A stretch of 62,940 nt of DNA from positions 1-62,940 of the forward strand of contig CALMLO010000062.1 in NCBI GenBank assembly GCA_937868095.1, given 5' to 3'. The position numbers were made by a program, and so were the translations under genes. The notes below the pieces were generated by a model that worked only from the letters and a program-made list of their open reading frames with translations, was not told the origin of the DNA and made no database searches. This DNA is from an uncultured Phycisphaerales bacterium (lineage in GTDB: Bacteria; Planctomycetota; Phycisphaerae; Sedimentisphaerales; Anaerohalosphaeraceae). Below are positions 45,851 to 55,481 of this stretch, piece after piece; position 1 is the first letter of the stretch, and each line of letters starts with the position of its first letter.

Positions 45851-46180
45851 AATAAGCTCCTCCCTGATATTAGGAAACACTATCTGCATCCATTTATCCT
45901 AAATAAAGAATATATATCCTTTTCTTCCAAAATAATAGGACTTGGTTAGGTTTTTATTACACGCTTCAAAACAAAAAAGGTTCAGAACAATAAAAAGATA
46001 TATCCTCTCTGATTTCTTTGATTGTCTTTAAGTATATGGAAAGAAAAGGACCTATCGCTGTCTCAAAAAAGCGTAAAATTTACACCTAACTAACGTTATT
46101 TTTTGTTTTTGCGTGTTAAAAAACTCCCTGTAAGAACATTATATATCAGAGGACGACATATTTTTTGGCAGGAGATACCT
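45851..46180. other. AT-rich intergenic gap, 330 bases
   Basis: Divergent gap between the phosphatase and a pseudopilin. It must hold both promoters, but I find no box pair I would defend. A weak inverted pair (GTTAGGT near 45954, ACCTAAC near 46085) is noted. No RNA element is recognised. Confidence 0.4.
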
Positions 46181-47026
46181 ATGAAAAACGCGAAAAACGG
46201 CCAATTGCGAAAGAAAGCAAAAGGGTTTACGCTCATTGAATTGCTGGTTGTCATCGCCATCATTTCTCTTTTGCTCTCGGTGCTTCTGCCGGCATTGAAA
46301 AAGGTCAAATACCAGGCCCGCATGGTAATCGACCGAAACAATCTGAAAAGTCTCGGTACGGCCATGCAGTTGTATCTGACCCACAATAAAAATCGCTTTT
46401 TCCCCTATCCAGACAACGTAACCAGCGTTCTCTGGCTTGACTACATCGGCCAAAACACTGCAAATATTGATGAAGTCCGCTTTTGCCCGGAAACTGTATC
46501 CCGCCGGCAGGAGGTGGAAAACGAATACAATGGTTCTACCAGTATATGGGGGACTTCATTAAGGCCCTGGCTGTGGAATTACTCCGCCCAATCCTATAAA
46601 CGATATGAAACCGGCAGCTATGGTTTCAATGGCTGGTTTTACGGGGATGCCAACCGCTGGGTTCCCGATTCCATGAAAAATTATCCCTACGCCAATTTGA
46701 ATGAAGTGAAGGTGTCCAGCTTAGCCCCTATCTTTCTGGATGCCAACTGGGCGGACGGCTGGCCGCAGAATACCAATGTTCTGCCTGCCAATGCACTAAG
46801 CGGCTCCGTAAACTTTTATGACATCGGCGATCAAACATCCGGAACAACAGACCGAGCCATCGGCCGTTTTGTCCTCAATCGTCATGGCCGAAAAACCAAT
46901 GTATCATTCCTCGATATGCATGTGGAAACTCTTGTTCACGAACAGCTGTGGACGCTGGCGTGGCACAAAGGAGCCAAACCAAACTTTTCCCCTGTCCTGC
47001 CCAAACCGCTGCCGAAGGAAAAATAG
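46181..47026 (+). CDS. Type II secretion-type pseudopilin
   Basis: 281 residues, a paralogue of the pseudopilin at 43506. The prepilin motif KGFTLIELLVVIAIISLLLSV follows a short basic leader. The globular part has many aromatic residues and the C-terminal VSFLDMHVETL, where DM replaces the usual DG. The start at 46181 follows AGGAG at eight bases. It is alone on the plus strand between divergent and convergent minus-strand genes. Confidence 0.87.
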   Translation: MKNAKNGQLRKKAKGFTLIELLVVIAIISLLLSVLLPALKKVKYQARMVIDRNNLKSLGTAMQLYLTHNKNRFFPYPDNVTSVLWLDYIGQNTANIDEVRFCPETVSRRQEVENEYNGSTSIWGTSLRPWLWNYSAQSYKRYETGSYGFNGWFYGDANRWVPDSMKNYPYANLNEVKVSSLAPIFLDANWADGWPQNTNVLPANALSGSVNFYDIGDQTSGTTDRAIGRFVLNRHGRKTNVSFLDMHVETLVHEQLWTLAWHKGAKPNFSPVLPKPLPKEK

Positions 47027-47053
47027 CAAATCACCCTGTTTCAAAGGGACAGA

Positions 47054-47923
47054 CTACTCAAAAAGAGCCGGAGAAAGGGCAATCCGCCCAAGCGAGGGGT
47101 ATCTTGCAAGCAAACCATCCGGTACGGGCTGCTTGAGTCCGGTCAAAAGAAACTTCAACTCCAGCGCATTGGCCAACTGGGCACCTTTGTAATGATTGTT
47201 GGCAATGACGGTATAACTCTGACAGCGAGCCGCCAGAAGGCGGATACGGGCCGCAATCTCCCCCAATTCCTCCGAGGAATAATAGTAGTCGTATCGTTCA
47301 TCTCGGCTTGATTTGGCAAACCAGGCGGCCGCATTACGTCCATGCAGACGCATATACCCATCCGAGCCGATGGGTTGCTCTGCCGGCAGAAAGGAATCCG
47401 GCCCGGTCGGATAATCAAGAGCACAAACTGTCACCCCCATCTGTTCCAGTTCAGCCGGCCGTTCGGCTCTTTGCCAGGAAGAATGCCGCAGCTCCACGGC
47501 AATGGAGAAACAATCGTTAAACCGCCCAATCAGGGTTTGCAGATAGCGGAGATTTTCCTCCGATGCATCAAAATCATATCGAAACTGAATCAGGAGCCGA
47601 CGCAGCAAACCTGCTTCCGCCAGCAAAGAAAGGCCCTCTTTGTACTGTCGAACCAATTCGGAATCGATTCGGCCTTCATGACTGAAAGTTCGATGGAGTT
47701 TGGCTGTAAAGAAAAAGGGCTTTTTGTCCTCGACCTGCTGCTTCCAGAAACGAACTGTGTTTTTCTCGGGGGGACGATAAAATGTGCTGTTGATTTCAAT
47801 GCAGTCCACCAAGCCGGCTGCAAATCGAAGATTTTCCCTTCTTGCCCTCGGATAGACAATCCCCTCCCAGTCCGGATAGGACCAGCCGGCCATCCCTACC
47901 GCAATGTGGCCCGGACTATTCAT
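47054..47923 (-). CDS. DUF72 family protein (YecE-like)
   Basis: 289 residues, a predicted TIM barrel. Family hallmarks are IAVGMAGWSYPDW at the start, the INSTFYRPP segment, FFFTAKLHRTFSHEG, AVELRHSSW and YMRLHGRNA. The biochemical role of DUF72 proteins is not established. It is the last gene of the minus-strand uronate operon, 37 bases after kdgK, though DUF72 genes occur in many contexts. Confidence 0.88.
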   Translation of the reverse strand: MNSPGHIAVGMAGWSYPDWEGIVYPRARRENLRFAAGLVDCIEINSTFYRPPEKNTVRFWKQQVEDKKPFFFTAKLHRTFSHEGRIDSELVRQYKEGLSLLAEAGLLRRLLIQFRYDFDASEENLRYLQTLIGRFNDCFSIAVELRHSSWQRAERPAELEQMGVTVCALDYPTGPDSFLPAEQPIGSDGYMRLHGRNAAAWFAKSSRDERYDYYYSSEELGEIAARIRLLAARCQSYTVIANNHYKGAQLANALELKFLLTGLKQPVPDGLLARYPSLGRIALSPALFE

Positions 47924-47960
47924 CCGCGAAAGCGTCTTCCGCCGGTTTCGACCTTCTCCC

Positions 47961-49061
47961 TCAGCGGCTGATGCGGGCCGACTTGCCCTTCATCACCCGT
48001 TCGACTTCCTGCAGGGTGGCCGTGGTCGTGTCGCCCGGTGTGGTCATCGCCAAAGCCCCATGAGCCGCCCCATACTCGACCGCCTCCTGCGGACTCTTGC
48101 CTTCCATCAGGGCATAAATCAGACCGGAAGCAAAACTGTCGCCGCCGCCGACTCTGTCCAGGATTTCCAAATCTTCCCGCATCGCTGCATCATAAAAACG
48201 GCCGTCATAATAAAGCACCGCGCCCCAGTCGTTTCGAGTAGCCGTCTTGGCGTTTCGAAGCGTAGTTGCCACGGCCTTAAAATTCGGAAAGGTCTTGATG
48301 GCCTCTGTAATCATCTTTTTAAAATTGGAAGGGTCAAGTTTGGAACAGTCCGGATCCAGACCAGCCACCTCAAACCCGAGGGCCGCTGAAAAATCCTCCT
48401 CGTTGCCGAGCATCACATCCACCAGCGGCGCGATGCGGCGATTGACCTCGACAGCCCGCACCTTGCCGCCGAATTCTTTCCAAAGCGAGGCCCTGTAGTT
48501 CAAATCATAGGAAATCACCGTACCGTACCGGCGGGCCGTCTCCATCGCTTCAAGAATCACCTCCGGCGTTGTCGGAGAAAGACCCGCAAAAATCCCTCCG
48601 GTGTGAAACCAGCGGACGCCGTCACGGCCGAAGATTTTGTCCCAGTCAATTTCTCCTTTTTTCATCTGGGAGGCAGCACTGTTAGCCCGGTCAGAACAGC
48701 CGACCGCCGCCCGAACACCAAAGCCGCGTTCTGTGAAGTTCAGCCCTACCCGGCTTTTGCGTCCAATGCCGTCAAACGGCACCCAGCGAATATAGTCCAG
48801 GCTGACACCGCCCTGCAGGAGAAAATCCTCCAGCAGATGTCCGACCGGATTGTCGGGAATTGCGGTCACCAAGGCCGCTCGTTTGCCGAAACAGCGTCGA
48901 AGACCGCGGGCCACATTGTACTCGCCGCCGCCTTCCCAGACGCGAAAACTCCGGGTGGTATGAATCCGCTCTTCCCCCGGGTCCAGGCGAAGCATCACCT
49001 CGCCGAGGGAAAGAATATCATATTTGCACTCTGATTCGGGACGTAATTGGAGTACCGCCAT
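47961..49061 (-). CDS. kdgK: 2-dehydro-3-deoxygluconokinase
   Basis: PfkB-family sugar kinase, 366 residues, that phosphorylates 2-keto-3-deoxygluconate. It has an N-terminal sugar-binding part (SLGEVMLRLDPGEERI, GGGEYNVARGLRRCFGKRAA), the ISYDLNYRASLW segment, and the ATP/anion-hole motif VGGGDSFASGLIYAL with the catalytic Asp. The substrate is inferred from its place beside kduD and kduI; related kinases use ribose or fructose. It follows kduD by 23 bases. Confidence 0.88.
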   Translation of the reverse strand: MAVLQLRPESECKYDILSLGEVMLRLDPGEERIHTTRSFRVWEGGGEYNVARGLRRCFGKRAALVTAIPDNPVGHLLEDFLLQGGVSLDYIRWVPFDGIGRKSRVGLNFTERGFGVRAAVGCSDRANSAASQMKKGEIDWDKIFGRDGVRWFHTGGIFAGLSPTTPEVILEAMETARRYGTVISYDLNYRASLWKEFGGKVRAVEVNRRIAPLVDVMLGNEEDFSAALGFEVAGLDPDCSKLDPSNFKKMITEAIKTFPNFKAVATTLRNAKTATRNDWGAVLYYDGRFYDAAMREDLEILDRVGGGDSFASGLIYALMEGKSPQEAVEYGAAHGALAMTTPGDTTTATLQEVERVMKGKSARISR

Positions 49062-49084
49062 AGAACCGCCTCTTTCCGTCAGGG

Positions 49085-49846
49085 TTATCTTGCCAGCCAG
49101 CCGCCGTCAACCGCAACCGTATAGCCATGCATATAGTCCGAGGCCGAGGAGGCCAGAAAAACCGCTGCTCCCTGAAGATCTTCCGGCTGGCCCCAGCGGC
49201 CCGCAGGAATCCGATCGAGAATCGCCTTGCTTCGTTCCGGGTCTTCCCGAAGGGCCTTGGTATTGTCGGTCGCCATATAGCCGGGAGCAATCGCATTGAC
49301 ATTAATCTTATGCGGAGCCAGCTCGCATGCCATCAGACGGGTCAGGCCCATCACAGCACTCTTGGAGGCCGTATAGGAAGGCACAAGAATCCCACCCTGG
49401 AAGCTGAGCATCGAAGCCGTATTGATGATTTTACCGCCCCGGCCCTGTTTGACCATGACTCGCGCTGCCGCCTGGCTGAGGAAAAAAAGGGTTCGAAGAT
49501 TGATATTCATCACATCGTCCCAGTCTTTCTCCGAAAACTCCAGCAGCGGTGCCCGCCGGATAATGCCGGCATTGTTAAAAAGGATGTCAATGCCGCCCAG
49601 TTTTTCGACCGTTTCTTTGATAATTACATCCACGCAATCCTTTTTGCTCAGGTCCGCTGTAATGGTAATGCATTTGCGGCCGAGTTTTTCGATGCGGGAC
49701 TTGCTCTCGGACATATCGAGAATATCCACCAGGGCCAAATCCGCTCCTGCTTCCGCCAGGGCAATGGCAATGGCCCGTCCGAGCCCGCGGGCAGAACCGG
49801 TTACGATTGCCTTCTTACCGTCCAACTTGAATTTATCCAGAATCAT
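49085..49846 (-). CDS. kduD: 2-deoxy-D-gluconate 3-dehydrogenase
   Basis: Short-chain dehydrogenase, 253 residues, reducing 2,5-diketo-3-deoxygluconate in pectin or hyaluronate breakdown. It shows the cofactor loop TGSARGLGRA, NNAGIIRRAPLLEFSEKDW (characteristic of KduD), catalytic Ser in NTASMLSFQGG, the YTASKSAV Tyr-Lys pair and the KduD-like APGYMATDNT. The ATG at 49846 follows AAGGAAGG. It lies 11 bases after kduI. Confidence 0.92.
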   Translation of the reverse strand: MILDKFKLDGKKAIVTGSARGLGRAIAIALAEAGADLALVDILDMSESKSRIEKLGRKCITITADLSKKDCVDVIIKETVEKLGGIDILFNNAGIIRRAPLLEFSEKDWDDVMNINLRTLFFLSQAAARVMVKQGRGGKIINTASMLSFQGGILVPSYTASKSAVMGLTRLMACELAPHKINVNAIAPGYMATDNTKALREDPERSKAILDRIPAGRWGQPEDLQGAAVFLASSASDYMHGYTVAVDGGWLAR

Positions 49847-49857
49847 ATACACCTTCC

Positions 49858-50688
49858 TTATCGAATCTGATCGATTGTTAAATGGTCCATATCATCAAAG
49901 GTCTGATTTTCCCCGCCCATTCCCCAGCAGAAGGTATAGGCCGCCGTGCCGACACCGGAATGAATAGACCAGCTGGGCGAAACCACAACCTGTCCTTCAG
50001 CAACTACCAAATGACGCGTTTCCTCTGGTTTACCCATCAGGTGAAAGACTCGGTCTGTTTCGGGCATATTGAAATACAAATACACCTCCATACGCCGTTC
50101 GTGCGTGTGAGGCGGCATTGTATTCCAGACAGAGCCGGGCTCAAGTCTCGTAAAGCCCATCACCAGCTGGCAGCTGGGCACGCCGTTGGGATGAATACAC
50201 TGATAAATCGTCCGCTTGTTGGATTGCTCAAGACTGCCGCAAGGCACCGGATTGGCTTTGTCAATGGAAATATGAGCAGTGGGGTATTCCTTGTGAGCCG
50301 GATAACTAATCAGATAGAACCGTGCCGGCTGCGAGGGGTTTTGGCTGAGAAATTCAATCTGCCGGCTGCCGCGTCCGACATACAGACAATCGAGTCGGGC
50401 CATGGGAAACAGCTTGTCGTCCACCTTCACTTGCCCGCCGCCGCCGATATTGAGGATTCCCAGTTCCCGCCGCTGACAAAAATAATCTGCCCGCAGCTGC
50501 TCGGCTGCCGCCAGCGTCAGCGGTTTCTGCGTAGGCACCGCGGAACCGACAATCACCCGATCCACATCACAATAAACCAGTTCAATCTGCTCCGGCTTAA
50601 ACAAAGTGCCTATCAGAAAATTACTCCGAATTTCCTCTGTGGTCATTCGGGAAAAACAAATAGGGTCTGGAATATAACGAATTTCCAT
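49858..50688 (-). CDS. kduI: 5-dehydro-4-deoxy-D-glucuronate isomerase
   Basis: Isomerises the unsaturated-uronate product of pectate lyases; zinc-dependent cupin. 276 residues, the usual length. The zinc-binding region has MPPHTHERRMEVYLYF (His pair and Glu), with a further His near SPSWSIHSGVGT. The tail FCWGMGGENQTFDDMD is typical. The start at 50688 follows TTGGAGGAA. With kduD and kdgK it makes the standard route from unsaturated galacturonate to KDG phosphate; the aldolase is not in the window. Confidence 0.94.
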   Translation of the reverse strand: MEIRYIPDPICFSRMTTEEIRSNFLIGTLFKPEQIELVYCDVDRVIVGSAVPTQKPLTLAAAEQLRADYFCQRRELGILNIGGGGQVKVDDKLFPMARLDCLYVGRGSRQIEFLSQNPSQPARFYLISYPAHKEYPTAHISIDKANPVPCGSLEQSNKRTIYQCIHPNGVPSCQLVMGFTRLEPGSVWNTMPPHTHERRMEVYLYFNMPETDRVFHLMGKPEETRHLVVAEGQVVVSPSWSIHSGVGTAAYTFCWGMGGENQTFDDMDHLTIDQIR

Positions 50689-50707
50689 AACAGTTTCCTC
50701 CAAAAAA

Positions 50708-51856
50708 TCAGGGCTGCCATTCAACAGCGACCGGATGATCCAGCTGCTGCTTAAAAATCTTCAGGTACTGCTGCCACTTCTCAAAAGTGTTAAACTCTTC
50801 ATTTTTGTCCCAGCAGGAACCGGCATAATAAACAACCGGCTTGTCAATCTTATGCTGAAGCGTCAGGAGCAGATGCCCATCGGCTTCCAGCGGCTTTACA
50901 TCCCACTCAGCGCCGAAGACAACACCGCACCCCATAAATCCCTTGATGAAATCCGTCGGCAGCCAATACGCAATGGATTGAGGAGCGGTCCAGGTCTGCC
51001 GACTGGTCTCCCGAAGCACAATCCCAGCCGCCAGCGGAAGCGTATCCGTCTGGCTGCATGTATAGGTACATTCAATGCGGCTCATCTGGCTGCCTAAGTC
51101 GATGGAAATCCGCTTGACCTCACTGACCGTATAGGGACCGGCCTGCCAGGGGCGATAGGTCAGTTCAAAGACGGAACGAATAGGCCCGTTGCCCAAAATC
51201 TTCCATGCAGCAAAATTATGAGACGGCAGGCAGACTTTGCCATCCACGAAAGGGGCCAGCCCGCCGCAGCCGAGAGTATTGCCCACCTTATAGAAATCAC
51301 CGCCTTCACCGTGATCATAATGATAAGGAATCTGCTTTTCATTATAGTCGCGGATAAACTTGTCAATGACAGGATAAGGAACACATTTGCCCCAGGCATC
51401 GATGCCGCTGGTAATTGTCTCATCCTCGAGAGCCGGCCCGTACACTCGGAAAGCAACTTTGTCATTCTCCCAGCCGAAGTCGTCCTTCCGCTCAGGAATA
51501 AACCGGCAGTACGTCGTTATCGGAGAGGCCGGCGGCTCCATCCCTTCCGGACGTTTCTGCAAAATAAACTGCTTTTTCTGTCCGGGCTCCAGCGTCGTCT
51601 GAAACAGCAGCGCCGTACGCCCGTCTATTTTCAAAACCTGCGCCATCAGGGGCTGGTGCGTCTGAACATCCAGCACGGCCGCCTCTTCGGCTCCCAGATT
51701 CGGTAAATGCTTCTGAACATCCATCCAATCCAGCTGAATGGTTTCCTGCCGGCGGTGAACCTCCGTGGGATTGGACACGGTAATTTGCACCTCCTGCTGG
51801 CCCTGACAGGCCGCTCCCAAAACTGCCAGACAAAACACAACCGCTTGCTTCTTCAT
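50708..51856 (-). CDS. DUF4861 exported protein
   Basis: 382 residues. The N-terminus is a signal peptide (about 1-17, ending LGAACQ, possibly a lipobox). The rest is a DUF4861 beta-sandwich protein, with WENDKVAFRVYGPAL and DYHYDHGEGGDFYKVG-like segments (here YNEKQIPYHYDHGEG) and many aromatic residues. The family occurs in pectin and alginate loci and may act on oligosaccharides outside the cytoplasm. It lies 19 bases before kduI, in the same operon. Confidence 0.82.
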   Translation of the reverse strand: MKKQAVVFCLAVLGAACQGQQEVQITVSNPTEVHRRQETIQLDWMDVQKHLPNLGAEEAAVLDVQTHQPLMAQVLKIDGRTALLFQTTLEPGQKKQFILQKRPEGMEPPASPITTYCRFIPERKDDFGWENDKVAFRVYGPALEDETITSGIDAWGKCVPYPVIDKFIRDYNEKQIPYHYDHGEGGDFYKVGNTLGCGGLAPFVDGKVCLPSHNFAAWKILGNGPIRSVFELTYRPWQAGPYTVSEVKRISIDLGSQMSRIECTYTCSQTDTLPLAAGIVLRETSRQTWTAPQSIAYWLPTDFIKGFMGCGVVFGAEWDVKPLEADGHLLLTLQHKIDKPVVYYAGSCWDKNEEFNTFEKWQQYLKIFKQQLDHPVAVEWQP

Positions 51857-51961
51857 CGTACACCTCATTTTAAAATGCCGTACCCCCACCTTGTTTTTGC
51901 TGATTGGCTGTCTGCACTGTTATATCATTTCTGCCGAAGGATTCAACCCTAAAACCACCTC

Positions 51962-52879
51962 TTATTTCTTCGACTCGGCAGCGGGCTTGTCCCTCAGCCC
52001 CATTTGCTCCATCCATACCAGACAGGCATCCAGCCAGCCGCAGGCCGGCCCGGCCGACGGGCGAATCCCGAATCCATGACCGCCTTTCAGGTAGATATGC
52101 AGTTCAGCAGGAATGCCGGCCTTCCGCAAACCTTCATAAAAGAGGATGCTGTTTTCAGGCGGGACACCCGTGTCATCATTGGCATGAATCAAAAAGGTCG
52201 GCGGAGTCTGACTGGTAATCTGCCGTTCATTGGACAGTCGCTCCACCAATTCCTGCGGCGGCTGCGGCCCCAATAGATTTTCTTTGGAACCTCCATGGGT
52301 AATATCGTCCCGCATAGAAATAACCGGATAAACCAGCACCATAAAATCCGGACGATATGCCATCCGGCTGGCCGCATCCTGAACGGTTGCCGCCAACGGA
52401 ATTTCCTCAAAAAAAGTCCCCGCCGTAGAAGCCAGATGTCCCCCTGCAGAAAAGCCGAGAATGCCGATTTTTTCCCGATTAATCTTCCATTCGTCAGCGT
52501 GAAGCCGCACAATCTGAATCGCCCGCCGAGCATCCAGCAAAGGAATTGGATGACGATAACCGTCAACAGGAAGACGATATTTTAGAACAATACCGGCTGC
52601 CTGCTGCTGCCGCAGCCGTTCTGCAATTTCCCTGCCCTCATGTTCCGCCGCCAGCCGAACATAACCGCCGCCGGGACAAATCACAACAGCCGGCACAGAG
52701 CCCACTGCTCCAGCAGGCAGATACACAGAAATCTCAGGAATGTCTTTGGGTTCAGAGCCAAGCGCTCCTGGAACCGTCTGGGGCCAAAGAGGAATCGTAA
52801 AACAATTCTGCTCGGGAATCTCCGCTGCCCAAAGCAATGCCGACCTGCATAGAAACCACCACCCAATTACATTTCGCAT
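51962..52879 (-). CDS. Exported alpha/beta-hydrolase esterase
   Basis: 305 residues, with a signal peptide about residues 1-19 (ending LLWAAE). Alpha/beta-hydrolase fold of the acetyl-xylan/carbohydrate esterase type (BD-FAE-like). It has the oxyanion loop VICPGGGYVRLA, nucleophile GFSAGGH, acid residue in HANDDTGVP and catalytic His in GGHGFG. It probably removes acetyl groups from pectin or hemicellulose so that lyases can act; the substrate is inferred from context. First gene of the minus-strand operon, with its own promoter at 52917-52945 and ribosome site CGGAG. Confidence 0.85.
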   Translation of the reverse strand: MRNVIGWWFLCRSALLWAAEIPEQNCFTIPLWPQTVPGALGSEPKDIPEISVYLPAGAVGSVPAVVICPGGGYVRLAAEHEGREIAERLRQQQAAGIVLKYRLPVDGYRHPIPLLDARRAIQIVRLHADEWKINREKIGILGFSAGGHLASTAGTFFEEIPLAATVQDAASRMAYRPDFMVLVYPVISMRDDITHGGSKENLLGPQPPQELVERLSNERQITSQTPPTFLIHANDDTGVPPENSILFYEGLRKAGIPAELHIYLKGGHGFGIRPSAGPACGWLDACLVWMEQMGLRDKPAAESKK

Positions 52880-52916
52880 AAATCATCTCCGTCTGATTCA
52901 ACCAGTCGTCACGGTT

Positions 52917-52945
52917 ATCCTATCACAGATGCCCTCTTCCGGCAA
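52917..52945 (-). promoter_or_regulatory. Promoter of the esterase-kdu operon
   Basis: On the minus strand TTGCCG (52940-52945), 17 bases, TAGGAT (52917-52922), 38 bases before the ATG. Confidence 0.6.
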
Positions 52946-52987
52946 CCCCGATGAAGACGAAAAGAAATGATTCTTTGCTTAAAAACC

Positions 52988-53020
52988 ATTTTGTGCAAAA
53001 GAAACCGTCAATTTGCGCAA
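52988..53020. promoter_or_regulatory. Paired palindromic operator candidate
   Basis: TTTTGTGCAAAA (52988-52999, near-palindrome) and TTTGCGCAAA (53011-53020, perfect palindrome). Centres are 22 bases apart, two DNA turns, in the divergent gap between the esterase operon and the GH65-like gene. It looks like a site for a dimeric regulator. A -10 box TATAAT lies at 53072-53077 for the plus-strand gene. Confidence 0.5.
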
Positions 53021-53125
53021 AAATCAGAGGAAGACTTCCTGAAAACTCTTCTCCTTCAAAGAAAAGGAAATTATAATCTGCTGCACAAAACAGCAAACGA
53101 TAATACCATTTTTCGAGAGCCGATT

Positions 53126-55465
53126 ATGAGCGGAGCGCAAGAGGCACGTTTTTTAACCTTATTTTTCTCTCTCCTTGTTTCTCTTCTCTGCACCCCCCTC
53201 TTCTCCATGGAGTTAGAGACTCGCAGAGCAGCTTTAAGCAATGGCCCTTCCCCGAAGGATTCAGACCATGACGGCTTGCCGGACTGGTGGGAAATCATTC
53301 ATCATCTGAATCCTCACTCTCCCGCCGGCGACTTTTCTGACTCAAACGGTGACCCAGAAAAGGATGGTTACACCAACCTTGAGGATTATCTCGAATACCT
53401 GGCCGGCGGAGGAGATCCGTTCGGCAAGATCGATCGGCAGGCCTTGACCGCTCGCCATGATGTTCGAATAGACAAAATCGATGCATTTTCACCGCTCTCA
53501 GTCGGAAACGGCCGGTTTGCCTTTACAGCCGACATCACAGGCCTGCAAACATTTCCCGCCGCCTACAGCAAAGGTATTCCGCTGACCGCGATGGCCGAGT
53601 GGGGCTGGCACTCCTTTCCGAATACGGCCGGTTATAAACTGGAAGATGCTTTTGTACCGGTCGACACCTATGGACGTCCGGTGCTTTACAATATCAATCA
53701 GAAAGGACCGGCGGCGGAGTACCTCCGCGCCAATCCGCATCAAATTACCTTAGGCCAGATTGGTCTGGTCCTGCAGAAGTCCGACGGCACAGCGGCTAAG
53801 CCGGAAGACATCAAGGACATCCGCCAGCACCTGCATCTATGGGAGGGCATTCTGAACAGCCAATTCACATTGGAAGGACAGCCGGTCAAGGTACAAACGT
53901 GTGTGCATCCGCAGCAGGACACTGTTGCATTCCGAATTGAATCTCCCCTGTTTCAGTCAGGGCGGCTCGGCGTTCAGATTAGATTTCCGTATGCTGCCGG
54001 CACCTGGGGCAATGACCCGGCAGACTGGAACAGCCCAGACAAGCACAAAACCATTCTCCAGAAGAACGAAACACACTTGATGTTCGAACGGACCATGGAT
54101 CAGAAACGGTATTTTTGTGCGGCCGCTTTTTCAGGCAGCGGACAATTTCAAAAGACTGCTGACCACCACTACACCTGGCAGCCCCAAAGGAACGAAAGCA
54201 TTCTGGAGGGTGTAGTTGTTTTCCAGGAGAAAAACACACTTGCCGAGCTGCCGACCTTTGAAGACACGCAGATGGCGGCCGCAGAGCATTGGAAAACATT
54301 CTGGAACAGCGGCGGGGCAATTGACCTTTCCTTGAGCAAAGACCCTCGCTGGAAAGAATTGGAACGCCGAATCGTCCTTTCTCAATATCTGACAGCCATT
54401 CAGTCCGCCCAGCAATACCCGCCGCAGGAAACAGGCTTGACCTGCAGCAGCTGGTTCGGCAAATTTCACTTGGAAATGCACTGGTGGCACAGTGTCCATT
54501 TTGCCCTCTGGAATCGACTGCCGCTGCTGGAAAGGGGGCTCGACTGGTATATTAAAACCCTGCCTGCCGCTCGCTCCATTGCCCATCGGCAGGGCTATGA
54601 AGGGGTACGCTGGCCGAAGATGACTAGTCCCGACGGGCAGGACTCGCCCTCCGGCATCGGGCCGCTTCTGATTTGGCAGCAGCCGCACCCGATTTACTTC
54701 GCCGAGCTGGTCTATCGCCAAAGGCCCACAGTCGCCACGCTGAACAAATTCAAAGATGTTGTTTTCGAAACAGCCCGGTTTATGGCGGATTTTGCCCACT
54801 GGGACCCCCAGCGGAAGCGTTATGTCCTCGGTCCGCCGGTTATTCCTGCCCAGGAAAACTACAAATACGCCTCCACGTGGAACCCTACCTATGAATTATG
54901 CTATTGGTACTGGGGGCTGCAGACCGCCCAGCAGTGGCGGCTTCGGCTGGGACTGCCGAGAGAACCCAAATGGGAGCATGTGCTGCATCATCTTTCCGCC
55001 CTCCCTGCTCGCAGCGGGATTTATACAGCAATCGAACCGGAACCCTACACCAACCTGACTGACCATCCGTCCATGCTCGCTGCTTGGGGGGTACTTCCGA
55101 AAACTCCGCTGGCGGACAAAAAAATAATGCAGCGTACCGCCCGCTGGGTCTATGAAAATTGGCAATGGGCAGACACCTGGGGATGGGATTATCCGATGCT
55201 GGCGATGACGGCGGCTCGGGTCGGATTGCCTGAGCTGGCTGTGGATGCCTTTTTTATCGAGTCCAAAAAAAATCTGTACTGGCCCAACGGCCACAACTAC
55301 CAGCGGGAAAACCTGCCGCTTTACCTGCCCGGCAATGGAGGCCTTCTGACCGCTGCGGCCATGATGGCAGCCGGCTGGGACGGAGCAGGCGACCGTCACG
55401 CCCCGGGCTTTCCAGACAATGGACAGTGGGTGGTTCGCTGGGAAGGGCTTTTGCCGATGCCGTAA
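53126..55465 (+). CDS. Exported GH65-like six-hairpin glycosidase with calcium-binding repeats
   Basis: 779 residues. A signal peptide covers about 1-28. Then come two acidic calcium-binding repeats (DSDHDGLPDWWE and DSNGDPEKDGYTNLEDYLEY, about 46-90), as in many planctomycete secreted proteins. Next is a beta domain (SVGNGRFAFTADITGLQTFP) and an alpha/alpha-barrel catalytic domain with WFGKFHLEMHWWHSVHF, where His, Glu and Trp line the active site in GH65-like enzymes. The family includes maltose/kojibiose phosphorylases and hydrolases; the substrate here is unknown. The start at 53126 gives the signal peptide; earlier in-frame codons lack one. The ribosome site is weak. Confidence 0.82.
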   Translation: MSGAQEARFLTLFFSLLVSLLCTPLFSMELETRRAALSNGPSPKDSDHDGLPDWWEIIHHLNPHSPAGDFSDSNGDPEKDGYTNLEDYLEYLAGGGDPFGKIDRQALTARHDVRIDKIDAFSPLSVGNGRFAFTADITGLQTFPAAYSKGIPLTAMAEWGWHSFPNTAGYKLEDAFVPVDTYGRPVLYNINQKGPAAEYLRANPHQITLGQIGLVLQKSDGTAAKPEDIKDIRQHLHLWEGILNSQFTLEGQPVKVQTCVHPQQDTVAFRIESPLFQSGRLGVQIRFPYAAGTWGNDPADWNSPDKHKTILQKNETHLMFERTMDQKRYFCAAAFSGSGQFQKTADHHYTWQPQRNESILEGVVVFQEKNTLAELPTFEDTQMAAAEHWKTFWNSGGAIDLSLSKDPRWKELERRIVLSQYLTAIQSAQQYPPQETGLTCSSWFGKFHLEMHWWHSVHFALWNRLPLLERGLDWYIKTLPAARSIAHRQGYEGVRWPKMTSPDGQDSPSGIGPLLIWQQPHPIYFAELVYRQRPTVATLNKFKDVVFETARFMADFAHWDPQRKRYVLGPPVIPAQENYKYASTWNPTYELCYWYWGLQTAQQWRLRLGLPREPKWEHVLHHLSALPARSGIYTAIEPEPYTNLTDHPSMLAAWGVLPKTPLADKKIMQRTARWVYENWQWADTWGWDYPMLAMTAARVGLPELAVDAFFIESKKNLYWPNGHNYQRENLPLYLPGNGGLLTAAAMMAAGWDGAGDRHAPGFPDNGQWVVRWEGLLPMP

Positions 55466-55481
55466 GGTTGCTCCCGCCGGC

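Noticed and set aside
45851..46180. c-di-GMP (GEMM) riboswitch upstream of the pseudopilin
   Set aside because: Neither the GNRA tetraloop-receptor pairing nor the conserved core sequence is present.
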